A stretch of 64,000 nt of DNA from Candidatus Oscillochloris fontis (GCF_004138135.1 NZ_RYFD01000011.1:1-64000); one strand, 5' to 3'. Shown: positions 18,077-26,501, counted from the first letter of the stretch. Notes: generated from the letters alone by a model not told the origin. Numbers and translations: made by a program.

Positions 18077-19879
18077 ATGTACGAACTGCGCCTCGATTTT
18101 GCCGAACATAAGACCGCCGCCTTGATCGAGGCTGGGCGTACCCCGACCTTGCTCCTGCGCGACTTCTTGCAGCGTTTTCCGGCTCGTGCGGCGGCTCCCA
18201 TTCCTCCGGCTTGGCTTGATCTGCCCTTGAGTTCGTTTCGGCTCATTCCGGTGAGCCTTGGCCCGCTTGCGGTGCAGGCACTCAGTGCGCAGCCACAAGC
18301 AGTTCCCGTACCTCCCAAGCCTGCGGGAACGCCTGCCTACGCTCCGCAGGCGTTCCCGACCACGCTCACCGATAGCGAGGCGGTGGCACGCGCCTATGCG
18401 GGTGAGATTAGTAAGATCGGGCGCTACCTGAGCAATGATCTCTCGGTGTTGGTCGTCTGCGACAAGGTGCTGGCCGAATATATCTACCGCCACGCGGTGG
18501 CCCAATCCAACAAACGCCCCTTGTTAGAGAGCGACAGCGAGAATAGTGATCAGTTGCTCCTTCAGCGCGATATGCTTACCCCGGCGGTGCGGATTGCCGG
18601 TTTGAGCCGCCTGCTCGCCGGGATCAAGAGCGATCAGGTCTTGGTGGTGCGCCACCTCGATACCCTAGCTGGAAGTGGCGAAGGCCCGCTGAGTACCGAT
18701 GCGCGTATGCTGACCGAGGTACTTTACCGCAGCCAGGAGAGCATCCCGACCATCCTTGGCTTCATTGATCCGTCGCTCGGTCTGCCCAAGGTGATTGTGG
18801 ATCGCTTTGCGGTGCGGGTGGAATTGGCCGGTCTGAGCCGCGATGCCATCCCCTACCTGCTCACCCGTGCCGAGCGTGAGCGGTTTGCCCATTTTGAAGC
18901 CGAGACGCTCTTTAAGAATGTGTCGGGCTACAATGCCATCCAACTGCGCAATGTGATGCGCTACCTGCTCGCCAACAGCCAACCCACCACGCCCACCCCA
19001 CGGCTCATGGCGCTCATCCGCGAGTTTAAGCGCGGCAGCGGCGATGATGTCGAGATCCCCGATGTCACCTTCGCCGACATCGGTGGCTACGAGGAGGTCA
19101 AGACCGAGCTCTTCGAGGCTATCGAGCTGATCACCGGCAAGCGCCCGCCCTTTAGCCTAGAGGGCGAACCCGAACCTACCGAGCATCTCCCGCCACCCGC
19201 CGAGAGCGACGCCGAACGCACCCGGCGGCGCAAACTCGCTCCGCGTGGCTTCATCTTCCACGGGCCGCCCGGTACGGGCAAGACGCTCTTTGCCAAGGCG
19301 ATTGCCAACGCCATGAACGCGACGATTCAGGTGGTGAGTGGCCCCGAAATTATGGATATGTGGGTCGGTAAGAGCGAGAGCAATCTGCGTCGTCTCTTCA
19401 GTATTGCGCGCCGCAACGCCCCGGCGGTCATCTTCTTTGATGAGTTTGATAGCATCGCCACCCAGCGCAGCGGGCTAGGCGAGGGCGGCAGCCGGGCCTC
19501 GAATGCCGTCGTAGCACAGTTGTTAAGTGAAATTGACGGCTTCCGCCCCGATCAGGATCTGCTGGTGATCGGTACCACCAACCGGCTCGATATTATTGAC
19601 GAGGCGTTGCTGCGGCCCTCGCGGCTGCAACCCATCCACATTGCCCTGCCCGACCAAGCCACGCGGCGCAAGATTGCCGCGATCCATGCGCGGGGGTTCG
19701 AAGCTCCACTCCTCAGCCCCGATCTGCTCGATCTGATCGCGGCGCAGAGCGAGGGCTTCAATGGCGACGAGATCCGCGCCATTTTTCAGGAGATCGCCCG
19801 CCAGATCCGGCGCGGGGTGACGATTACCACCGAGGTTTATACGCAGCAGATCGAGGCCATCCGGCGGAGAAGACGGTAG
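18077..19879 (+). CDS. tandem AAA+ ATPase (FtsH/Cdc48-like core)
   Basis: 600 aa. The N-terminal half (about 100-310) is a degenerate AAA-like domain without a P-loop but with a Walker B-like strand (QVLVVRHLD). The C-terminal half is a classical AAA module. It begins at FADIGGYEEVK, has Walker A GPPGTGKT (about 395-402), pore loop MWVGKSE, Walker B VIFFDEFDSI, sensor GTTNR and an arginine-finger region ALLRPSR. No FtsH peptidase domain or membrane helix is present, so it is a soluble remodelling ATPase. A perfect 13-bp palindrome at 18324-18358 is translated in frame in the N-terminal linker. Gene order and overlaps place it with the vWA-FGE and MoxR genes. Confidence 0.88.
   Translation: MYELRLDFAEHKTAALIEAGRTPTLLLRDFLQRFPARAAAPIPPAWLDLPLSSFRLIPVSLGPLAVQALSAQPQAVPVPPKPAGTPAYAPQAFPTTLTDSEAVARAYAGEISKIGRYLSNDLSVLVVCDKVLAEYIYRHAVAQSNKRPLLESDSENSDQLLLQRDMLTPAVRIAGLSRLLAGIKSDQVLVVRHLDTLAGSGEGPLSTDARMLTEVLYRSQESIPTILGFIDPSLGLPKVIVDRFAVRVELAGLSRDAIPYLLTRAERERFAHFEAETLFKNVSGYNAIQLRNVMRYLLANSQPTTPTPRLMALIREFKRGSGDDVEIPDVTFADIGGYEEVKTELFEAIELITGKRPPFSLEGEPEPTEHLPPPAESDAERTRRRKLAPRGFIFHGPPGTGKTLFAKAIANAMNATIQVVSGPEIMDMWVGKSESNLRRLFSIARRNAPAVIFFDEFDSIATQRSGLGEGGSRASNAVVAQLLSEIDGFRPDQDLLVIGTTNRLDIIDEALLRPSRLQPIHIALPDQATRRKIAAIHARGFEAPLLSPDLLDLIAAQSEGFNGDEIRAIFQEIARQIRRGVTITTEVYTQQIEAIRRRRR
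18324..18358. repeat. coding palindrome inside the AAA+ gene
   Basis: CGGGAACGCCTGC (18324-18336) and GCAGGCGTTCCCG (18346-18358) form a perfect 13-bp hairpin with a 9-base loop. It is read through in frame in a Pro/Ala-rich linker, with no effect on the reading frame. Confidence 0.8.
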
Positions 19880-19881
19880 AT

Positions 19882-20012
19882 GTTATCCGCAGATTACGCA
19901 GATTACGCAGATTATTTAAAATCATAAAAATCTGCCTTAAAAAATCTGCGTAATCTGCGTAATCTGCGGACAAATATGCATAATCTGCGGACAAATATGC
20001 ATAATTTGCGGA
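19882..20012. repeat. inverted and direct (ATCTGCGTA)n tracts upstream of the GxxExxY gene
   Basis: ATCCGCAGATTACGCAG-type sequence faces copies of ATCTGCGTAATCTGCGGA, with smaller pieces (ATAATCTGCGGACAAATATG) repeated after it. The whole forms an inverted pair around an AT-rich centre. It separates the AAA+ gene from the inserted gene. Confidence 0.85.
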
Positions 20013-20029
20013 TACATCAAAGGGGTTTT

Positions 20030-20431
20030 ATGGTTATGGATCATAACGTACAGCGCGACCCCCAGACCTATGCCATTATTGGTGCCGCTATGGCTGTCCA
20101 CCGCGAATTGGGGCATGGCTTTCTTGAATCGGTCTACCAGGAAGCATTAGAGATTGAGCTTACGAAGCAAGGCATCCCCTTCTTGCGCGAAGTTTCTATT
20201 CCGATATACTACAAAGAGACGTTGCTCAAAACAACATATCGCCCAGATTTTATTTGCTTTGATGCAGTGATTGTCGAACTGAAAGCAATAGATACGCTTA
20301 GCAGTAAGGAAGAAGCTCAATTATTAAACTATCTGAAGGCGACTAAAAAACAAAGAGGCTTATTGCTTAATTTTGGCAACAAAAGCCTTCAGCATAAGCG
20401 AATGGTTCTAAATTTAAATGAAACTAGCTAA
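20030..20431 (+). CDS. GxxExxY family protein, probably inserted with its flanking repeats
   Basis: 133 aa from the ATG at 20030, preceded by AAAGGGG; upstream in-frame codons are repeat-derived. The name-giving motif is GFLESVYQEAL. Downstream elements are FLREVSIPIYYKE, YRPDFICFDAVIVELKAID and QLLNYLKAT. The last two resemble the core of PD-(D/E)xK nuclease-fold proteins (D...E-L-K). Activity has not been established for the family as far as I know. It is AT-rich relative to both neighbours and is embedded in ATCTGCGTA repeats, interrupting the AAA+/MoxR gene cluster. Its final codons are part of the tandem repeat that follows. Confidence 0.85.
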   Translation: MVMDHNVQRDPQTYAIIGAAMAVHRELGHGFLESVYQEALEIELTKQGIPFLREVSIPIYYKETLLKTTYRPDFICFDAVIVELKAIDTLSSKEEAQLLNYLKATKKQRGLLLNFGNKSLQHKRMVLNLNETS

Positions 20432-20547
20432 AAAATCTGCGTAATCTGCGTAATCTGCGGATGAAACTAGCTAAAAAAATCTGCGTAATCTGCGTAATCT
20501 GCGGATGAAACTAGCTAAAAAATCTGCGTAATCTGCGTAATCTGCGG
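20418..20547. repeat. three tandem 43-44-bp repeats including the 3' end of the GxxExxY gene
   Basis: Unit starts ATGAAACTAGCTAAAAAATC and ends in three ATCTGCG-type repeats, at 20418-20460, 20461-20504 and 20505-20547. The first unit contains the last codons and stop of the GxxExxY gene; the others are non-coding copies of that end. Confidence 0.9.
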
Positions 20548-20564
20548 ATGAAAAAGGAGCAAGC

Positions 20565-21758
20565 ATGTCCCTCAGCGATCTCATCAGCCTGTTGCGCTTT
20601 AATGTCAGCGACCGGCTGAAGCAGGATTTTGTCGGCAAGGATCAGGTCATTGATCTGATGCTGATTAGCGCGATTGCCCGCGAACATCTCTTGTTGGTTG
20701 GCCCACCCGGTACGGCCAAATCCGAGTTGGTGAAACGCTTTGTGTTGCTCCTGGGCGCACGCAAAGAGGCCGGGGATCTCTTTGAGTATCTGCTGACCCG
20801 CTTTACCGAGCCGAACGAGATCTTTGGCCCGGTCAACATCCGTGAGTTCCAGCAGGGCACCTTCACTCGTACCATCGAGCGCGCCTTACCGCAGGCCAAG
20901 ATCGCCTTTCTGGATGAGGTCTTTAAGGCCAATAGCGCCATCCTGAATGCGCTGCTCACCATCCTCAACGAGCGCTTCTTCTATAACGGCTTGGAACAGG
21001 TGGCCGTCCCGCTGATCAGCCTCTACGGGGCTACCAACGAGGTTCCCGAAGGTGATGAACTGGGCGCGATCTTCGACCGCTTCCTGTTGCGGGTACGCAC
21101 CGACCATGTGGACGAGCGCTACTTCCCCGATCTGTTGGCGAAGGGCTGGAGCCTGGAACGCGAACGCATCCGCCTGGGACGCACTGAATCGCTCGTTCCA
21201 GTCCTCGATAGCCTCGATCAGCTCCAGATCGCCTACGACGCCCTCGAACAGATCGCGCTGGCCCCGATCTTCGATGACTACCGCGAGGTCGTGCGCCAAA
21301 TCCGCGCCGAGGGCATCACCCTGAGTGACCGGCGGGCGGTCAAGTTGCTCAAGCTGATCGCCGCCGCTGCGCTGCTGCGTGGCTCCAATACCGCCAGCCC
21401 GGCCGATTTCTGGGTCTTGCTGCATGTCTGGAACCGCCCCGAACAGATCTCGGCACTCCAGGCGATTGTCGGCCCGCTGATCGAGCGTGCCGGTGGCCCG
21501 GCATCCACCGCTGAGCGCGATCTGGAGACGCTGGTTCAGGAGGTGGCGCGGTTGGCGTCGCGGGTGCATGATCAGAGCGAGGGGCGCGCCTATACCCCCA
21601 CCTACTTCGGTACGCTGCTGCACGATCTCGAACGGCTGCGCCAGGAGATCCTCGGCCATAGTGCCGGGCGCAATACGGCAACCCACGCCCGCTGGGACGA
21701 ACTGCTGGCCGAGGTGGAGCGTCTGATTGATGCCGCTCTGGATCGCTTGGAGGCGTGA
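20565..21758 (+). CDS. MoxR/RavA-like AAA+ ATPase
   Basis: 397 aa, preceded by AAAGGAGC. Walker A is GPPGTAKSE (about residues 46-54), Walker B is IAFLDEVFKAN (about 112-122), followed by ILNALLTILNER and the sensor ATNEVPEG. This insert pattern is typical of the MoxR/RavA clade, ATPases that act as chaperones with vWA-domain partners. The C-terminal part is helical. Its stop overlaps the start of the next gene (ATGA at 21755-21758). In this cluster it is the expected MoxR component, although the vWA partner gene lies upstream beyond the GxxExxY insertion. Confidence 0.92.
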   Translation: MSLSDLISLLRFNVSDRLKQDFVGKDQVIDLMLISAIAREHLLLVGPPGTAKSELVKRFVLLLGARKEAGDLFEYLLTRFTEPNEIFGPVNIREFQQGTFTRTIERALPQAKIAFLDEVFKANSAILNALLTILNERFFYNGLEQVAVPLISLYGATNEVPEGDELGAIFDRFLLRVRTDHVDERYFPDLLAKGWSLERERIRLGRTESLVPVLDSLDQLQIAYDALEQIALAPIFDDYREVVRQIRAEGITLSDRRAVKLLKLIAAAALLRGSNTASPADFWVLLHVWNRPEQISALQAIVGPLIERAGGPASTAERDLETLVQEVARLASRVHDQSEGRAYTPTYFGTLLHDLERLRQEILGHSAGRNTATHARWDELLAEVERLIDAALDRLEA

Positions 21759-23452
21759 TGCAGCAGCACAACTACCGCCCACTTGGCCCCGATGAGCCGC
21801 CAACCTGTGCGGCGCTGTGGCGCGATGCACGCGGCATGCTGGTGGGTGCGCAGGGCTACATCCGTGTGCAGGCTCCCCAGCGGCTGACGGCGCTCCTTGC
21901 GGCACTGGCGCAGCGTTTCGATCTGAGCCGTGGCGTGGCTGTGGAGGCGCTGGAAGATGGCACGATCCTGGTGCGCATCCAGCCCGCTGCTGCGGCTGAT
22001 GTACCGCTCTCGCTGCACTATGACGCGGTGCAGTCGGCGCTGGGGGCGGCGCACCTCAGCACTTTGGCGCGCCTCTTCGTAGGTGACGGAGAGATCGGGG
22101 TACCCTACGCCGATGCGCATGCCCCCCACGGCTATGATCTGGAGGGATCGGGAGCGCCGTGGCCCGCCGGTACGCCGCTGGCGCTGCGCGAGTATGTGTT
22201 GGGTGCCACCCCCGCGCTGCTACCCCCCGCCACTCATTCCCTCACCCTGACCCTGCTTACCGAGCGGCGCTTGGCGAGTCTCATTGCCGACTATGCGCAG
22301 CGCCATGGCTTGGCCTACGCGGTACGCTTTTTGCACTGGGAAGTGGCCGGAGCGCGGCGTGAAGCGGCGCTCTTCGATCTGGTGCATGCCGCAGAAGTGC
22401 GCCCGATTCCCGGTTTTGTCTGTGACTTCCTGCGCCGTCTGCCGCGTACCACACTGCTAGAAGATCTGCTCGGCAGTGTTGATCTCGACCAGGAGCCAGC
22501 GCGGCGCATGCTGGTGCCGTGGGGCTACCGTCCCCAAGCCTACCCGCCCCACATCCAGCATCTCTTTCCAGACCAGAGCATCGTGGTGCTGGGTGGGAGT
22601 GCCTGGGGAGCAGCGGTACTGACGGCTCCGCCACCACGTAGCCGGATGCAGGATCTCACCCTGGTTGCACTGCCCGATCTGGCCCAGGTGGCGGCGAGTA
22701 GCCCACCCGCAGCGCCGCTCCAGATCCAGATCGAACTGGTTCCCACGGAGAGAACCACTGGCTCGATCCATGCCCTGCTGCTCGATGCACCCGCCCTGGC
22801 CCGCCTGCAACGCATCGTGCGCCACCTCCCCGCACCCTTCTTCGCCACGGCGCGGATCGCGCTGGGCGAGGGTGTGGCACTGATCATTGCCGCCGACCAC
22901 GGCGAGGTAACGGGCCTGCCCCTTGGGTTAGCGCTGACCCGCAGCGAGCCGCCGCATCTGTTCCTGCCACGCGGCATCTCTATACGCCCCAGCCTGCCCC
23001 AAGATCTGCTAGTCGAGGCACTCAACCTGCAACCCGACACCCTCACCGTCTTGGGGCCACATGGGCGGCTGGATGTGCCATTGGCGGCCTTCAAACCGCT
23101 CACCAGCCTCTTGGCGCTCGCCATACCTACACAGAAGATTGCGCTGCGCCCGACGGCCCTGCCAACGCTCGATCTGCGCGAGTTGGCCCCAACCCCCACC
23201 AAGCCTCCCGCCGCTCCTGTAGCGCCTGTGGCCTCCCCTAGTGAGCCGGAGCAGCGCGGGATCTTCCAGCGCCTGATTGGCGGCAAGCCCGCCCCAGGTG
23301 GGAGTGGTGTGCCCTTCGATCAGGAACTGCGCCAGCGTGCCACTGCCCTAGAGCAGCGTGGCGACTATGAGTTGGCGGCGGCCTTCTACACCTACCTGGG
23401 CGATAGTAAACGTGCTGCGGCATGTTATCGGCGTATTGCTGAGATGCGTTAG
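21755..23452 (+). CDS. large partner protein of the MoxR ATPase with C-terminal TPR-like helices
   Basis: 565 aa, not matched to a family with confidence. The N-terminal 450 residues mix beta strands and helices, with no membrane segment or catalytic motif. A Pro/Ala linker (PTPTKPPAAPVAPVASPSEP) follows. The last 50 residues form a TPR-like helical hairpin (RATALEQRGDYELAAAFY), as in the TPR protein of this cluster. It is translationally coupled to MoxR. Uncharacterised partner domains of this size accompany FtsH-vWA-MoxR ternary systems. I suggest, without proof, that it is one of these. Confidence 0.6.
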   Translation: MMQQHNYRPLGPDEPPTCAALWRDARGMLVGAQGYIRVQAPQRLTALLAALAQRFDLSRGVAVEALEDGTILVRIQPAAAADVPLSLHYDAVQSALGAAHLSTLARLFVGDGEIGVPYADAHAPHGYDLEGSGAPWPAGTPLALREYVLGATPALLPPATHSLTLTLLTERRLASLIADYAQRHGLAYAVRFLHWEVAGARREAALFDLVHAAEVRPIPGFVCDFLRRLPRTTLLEDLLGSVDLDQEPARRMLVPWGYRPQAYPPHIQHLFPDQSIVVLGGSAWGAAVLTAPPPRSRMQDLTLVALPDLAQVAASSPPAAPLQIQIELVPTERTTGSIHALLLDAPALARLQRIVRHLPAPFFATARIALGEGVALIIAADHGEVTGLPLGLALTRSEPPHLFLPRGISIRPSLPQDLLVEALNLQPDTLTVLGPHGRLDVPLAAFKPLTSLLALAIPTQKIALRPTALPTLDLRELAPTPTKPPAAPVAPVASPSEPEQRGIFQRLIGGKPAPGGSGVPFDQELRQRATALEQRGDYELAAAFYTYLGDSKRAAACYRRIAEMR

Positions 23453-23458
23453 GTTACT

Positions 23459-23513
23459 GGTGGCTTCGACAGGCTCAACCACCGCCCCGCTGGCTGAGCT
23501 TGTCGAAGCCACC
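23459..23513. repeat. dispersed inverted repeat GGTGGCTTCGACA...TGTCGAAGCCACC
   Basis: Imperfect hairpin with GGTGGCTTCGAC and GTCGAAGCCACC arms, 7 bases after the stop of the 565-aa gene. It could end transcription but has no T-run, so I list it as a repeat. Confidence 0.7.
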
Positions 23514-23533
23514 GTACTAGAGATGCGCTAACC

Positions 23534-23564
23534 TGTAACTCGATCACAACCGGGACGTGTTACA
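23534..23564. promoter_or_regulatory. candidate BirA operator upstream of bioY
   Basis: TGTAAC (23534-23539) and GTTACA (23559-23564) form an inverted repeat spaced by 19 bases. The consensus bacterial BirA site, TGTAAACC-N14/15-GGTTTACA, has the same half-site spacing. The inner CC/GG bases are not conserved. A TACAAT box (23561-23566) overlaps the right half-site, which would suit repression. Confidence 0.45.
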
Positions 23565-23611
23565 ATCTTCAATACCAATTTGGATGTGATCTGTTAAGAA
23601 GGAGCTATGGT

Positions 23612-24247
23612 ATGACCCTCTCCCCCATCGGCACCATGGCCGACCGGCTTGTCCCTGCGCGTGGCCCTTTGGCCAGCGCCGTCGTTCGTGATGGCCTGCT
23701 CGTTGTTGCTGGTACGATCTTCATGGCGCTGCTGGCGCGGATTAGCCTGCCGCTGCCCTTCACCCCGGTTCCGATCACCGGGCAGACGCTGGGGGTAATC
23801 CTGATCGGTGCCCTGTATGGGCCGCGTCTGGGTGCGTTGACGATGCTGGCCTATCTGTTGGAAGGTCTGATGGGCATGCCGGTCTTCTCGATGGGCGCAA
23901 GCGCCTGGAGCCCCAGCCGCTTCCCCGGTCTACCGCTGATCTTCGGCCCCACCGCTGGCTACCTGATTGCCTTCCCCTTCGCCGCTTGGCTGGTGGGGCG
24001 CTTGGCCAGCCAGGGCTGGGATCGCCATCTCGCCACCGCCATCCCGGCCATGCTGGTGGGTGAGTTGGTCATTCTGGCGGTTGGCTTTAGCTGGTTGCTG
24101 GCGGCCACGGCCCTGCTGACTGGCAGCGCCAATCTAGGGCTGCTCTTCACTGCTGCGGTGCTGCCCTTCCTGCCCGGCACCGCGCTCAAGATCGCTCTGG
24201 CGGCCATGGCTCTGCCGGGTGGCTGGCAGTTGATTGGTAAGCGGTAG
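23612..24247 (+). CDS. bioY: biotin transporter substrate-binding membrane protein BioY
   Basis: 211 aa from the ATG at 23612, with GAAGGAG nine bases upstream. BioY is the S-component that binds biotin in an ECF-type importer, and it sometimes works alone. Five to six transmembrane helices are visible. The family signature lies around PLPFTPVPITGQTLGVILIG and PRLGALTMLAYLLEGLMGMP, ending with FGPTAGYLIAFPFAAWLVG. No EcfA or EcfT genes are adjacent, so it either shares a remote module or acts solo. A possible BirA site lies upstream. Confidence 0.95.
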   Translation: MTLSPIGTMADRLVPARGPLASAVVRDGLLVVAGTIFMALLARISLPLPFTPVPITGQTLGVILIGALYGPRLGALTMLAYLLEGLMGMPVFSMGASAWSPSRFPGLPLIFGPTAGYLIAFPFAAWLVGRLASQGWDRHLATAIPAMLVGELVILAVGFSWLLAATALLTGSANLGLLFTAAVLPFLPGTALKIALAAMALPGGWQLIGKR

Positions 24248-24252
24248 CGATA

Positions 24253-24385
24253 GATTGTAGGGGCGCATCGCGATGCGCTCCTACGCGCTGCGATACCCGA
24301 TCATCGCGTAGGGGCGAAGCATCGCCCACCATGTGCTCTGGGTAACACGAACTGGCTTGCAGGGCGATGCTTCGCCCCTACTCTG
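24253..24385. repeat. pair of GTAGGGGCG palindromes
   Basis: GTAGGGGCGCATCGCGATGCG followed by a second palindrome, GTAGGGGCGAAGCATCGCCC with GGGCGATGCTTCGCCCCTAC. The same GGGGCG-type palindromes occur at about 6417, 33118, 41751 and 48128. They fill the gap between bioY and the transporter. Confidence 0.8.
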
Positions 24386-24406
24386 CCCCTACCCCAAAGG
24401 CTGCCT

Positions 24407-25360
24407 ATGAGTATGATCGTCGCGGAGCGCCTCACCAAACAATTTGCGGGTGAGGCGCGGATGGCCGTCGATCAGGTCAGTTTCCAGGTTGAACCCGGTG
24501 AGTTAGTGGTGCTGCTTGGCCCTTCGGGCTGTGGCAAGACGACACTCCTCAAGTTGATCAATCGCCTCTATGAGCCAACGAGCGGTACGCTCTTGATCGA
24601 GGGGGTTGATGTGCGTAGTATGCCCGCCACAACACTGCGGCGGCGGATTGGCTATGCCATTCAGCAGACTGGCCTCTTCCCCCATTTGCGGATCGAACAG
24701 AATATCGCGGTGGTACCGCGCCTGTTGGGTTGGGATCGGCAGCGCATCGAGGCGCGTATTAATGAACTCCTCGATCTGGTTGGCTTGCCCCACAGCTACC
24801 GCCGTCGCTACCCGCGCCAACTCTCCGGCGGTGAACAGCAGCGCATCGGGTTGGCGCGTGCCCTCGCCGCCGACCCGGCGATCATGCTGATGGACGAGCC
24901 ATTCGGGGCACTCGATGCCCTCACCCGCACGCGACTCCAGGATGAGTTGCTGGCGATTCAGCGCCAATTGCGCAAGACGATCCTCTTTGTTACCCATGAT
25001 GTCGAGGAGGCGTTGCGCCTTGCCGACCGCATTATTGTGATGCGCGACGGACATATCGTGCAGTTCGATACCCCGTTGCATCTACTCACCCGCCCCAGTG
25101 ATGCCTTTGTGCGCCAATTGACTGGCGCAGATGATCTCTTGCGCCACCTTAGCCTGATGACGGTGGCAATGGCGCTGACACCGGGTGCGCCGCCTGCGAG
25201 TATCGCCAACTTACCGCCATTAGCGCCCCAAGACAATCTGCGCACGGCGTTGGTGCGCCTCTTGGCCACCAACGTCGAGGGCTTGCCGGTCGGGAACAAC
25301 GGCCATGCCGAGGGCTGGCTTAGTTTGGCGGTGCTGCGCCAAATGATGGTGCAGATCTAA
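24407..25360 (+). CDS. opuCA: Opu/Pro-type ABC transporter ATP-binding protein
   Basis: 317 aa. Walker [11 protein letters not shown]-loop [10 protein letters not shown], signature LSGGEQQR, Walker [13 protein letters not shown] and H-loop [10 protein letters not shown] are all intact. The [19 protein letters not shown] region is characteristic of quaternary-amine (glycine betaine/choline) importers. The C terminus lacks a convincing CBS-domain pair, so osmotic gating by CBS modules is not supported. The stop lies 1 base before the permease ATG. The substrate is inferred. Confidence 0.85.
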   Translation: MSMIVAERLTKQFAGEARMAVDQVSFQVEPGELVVLLGPSGCGKTTLLKLINRLYEPTSGTLLIEGVDVRSMPATTLRRRIGYAIQQTGLFPHLRIEQNIAVVPRLLGWDRQRIEARINELLDLVGLPHSYRRRYPRQLSGGEQQRIGLARALAADPAIMLMDEPFGALDALTRTRLQDELLAIQRQLRKTILFVTHDVEEALRLADRIIVMRDGHIVQFDTPLHLLTRPSDAFVRQLTGADDLLRHLSLMTVAMALTPGAPPASIANLPPLAPQDNLRTALVRLLATNVEGLPVGNNGHAEGWLSLAVLRQMMVQI

Positions 25361-25361
25361 C

Positions 25362-25982
25362 ATGCGCTACCTCATCGCCAATTGGCCCTACGTCGGCGAG
25401 TTGTTCCTCGAACACCTCTGGCTGACGCTGTCGGCGCTGCTGATTGCTACCGCCATCGCCTTGCCGGTGGGCGTCATTCTGAGCCGCCTGCCACGCCTGC
25501 GCGGGCCGGTGCTGGGCATCTTGGGGGTGATCTATACCATCCCCAGCCTCTCGCTGCTGGTGCTCCTCATCCCCTTTTTGCGCCTGGGCTACCGGCCCGC
25601 CGTGGTGACACTGATCGCCTATGCGCAACTGGTACTCGTGCGCAGTGTGGTGGTCGGAATCAACGGGATTGAACCCGCCATCATCGAAGCCGCTAAGGGG
25701 ATGGGCATGAATAGCTGGCAACGCCTCATCCAGGTTGAACTCCCCCTGGCGCTGCCGGTGATGATCGCCGGATTGCGCGTCGCCACCCTCTCAACCATCG
25801 CGATTGCCACCATTGCTGCCTTCGTCAATGCGGGCGGCTTGGGGACACTGCTCTTCGATGGGGTGCGGAGCAGTAATAGTGAGAAGATCATTGTTGGGGC
25901 ACTCAGCGTCTCGGTACTGGCCATCGGGGCTAACATCCTCTTTCGCCGCGCCGAGATCTGGGCCACCCGCAGCCGAGGATAG
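25362..25982 (+). CDS. opuCB: Opu-type ABC transporter permease
   Basis: 206 aa with about five transmembrane helices. The conserved permease signature is VVGINGIEPAIIEAAKGMGMN, the EAA-type coupling helix. The preceding PVGVILSRLPRLRGPVLGI and IYTIPSLSLLVLLIPFLRLG fit OpuBB/OpuCB permeases. It pairs with the ATPase just upstream. No substrate-binding protein gene or fused binding domain is found in this window, so the transporter must use a partner encoded elsewhere. Confidence 0.85.
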   Translation: MRYLIANWPYVGELFLEHLWLTLSALLIATAIALPVGVILSRLPRLRGPVLGILGVIYTIPSLSLLVLLIPFLRLGYRPAVVTLIAYAQLVLVRSVVVGINGIEPAIIEAAKGMGMNSWQRLIQVELPLALPVMIAGLRVATLSTIAIATIAAFVNAGGLGTLLFDGVRSSNSEKIIVGALSVSVLAIGANILFRRAEIWATRSRG

Positions 25983-25984
25983 CT

Positions 25985-26419
25985 ATGCAACAGCGCACGA
26001 TCCTGCTCATCTGTACCGGCAACTACTATCGCAGCCGCTATGCTGAACTGCTCTTTAACGCGCAGGTTCCGGCGCACCTCGCCTGGCGCGCCGACTCGCG
26101 GGGCTTTGCGCCTGGCCCCTGGAACCATGGCCCGGTGGCCCCGATTGTCTTGGATCGCCTGCGGGCGGCTGAGTTACCCATCCCCGAACCATTGCGTGAG
26201 CCGCTGCGCCTCACCCATGCCGACCTCGAAGCTGCCGATCTGCTGATCGCACTTGATGAACGGGAACACCGGCCCTATGTGGAGGGTCTCGGACGGGTAT
26301 GGGCAGCACGCTTCACCTATTGGCAAGTCCCCGACCTGCACGAATGGCCCGCGCATCGCGCACTCGACGCGATTGAGAATGCGGTAGCGGGGTTGATCGC
26401 ACAGATCAGTCAAGCTTGA
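25985..26419 (+). CDS. low-molecular-weight protein tyrosine phosphatase-like protein
   Basis: 144 aa. The P-loop CX5R motif is CTGNYYRS, at the N-terminal strand end as in LMW-PTPs and arsenate reductases. The usual CxGNxCR(S) has its second Cys replaced by Tyr, and SP by SR. A late VPDL carries the likely general-acid Asp. It dephosphorylates tyrosine or a small phosphoester in the cytosol by family analogy. It begins 2 bases after the permease gene and is probably cotranscribed. A functional link to the transporter is not evident. Confidence 0.8.
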   Translation: MQQRTILLICTGNYYRSRYAELLFNAQVPAHLAWRADSRGFAPGPWNHGPVAPIVLDRLRAAELPIPEPLREPLRLTHADLEAADLLIALDEREHRPYVEGLGRVWAARFTYWQVPDLHEWPAHRALDAIENAVAGLIAQISQA

Positions 26420-26501
26420 CGCTAATGCTTCACTCTTTTTGGTTGATGTCCGTCTTTGTTTCAGCGACCACCAACTGTTATGACATAAAGGGAATATCGT
26501 T

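Noticed and set aside
20418-20547. Short CRISPR array
   Set aside because: The three units are contiguous 43-44-bp tandem copies with no unique spacers, and no cas genes are nearby.
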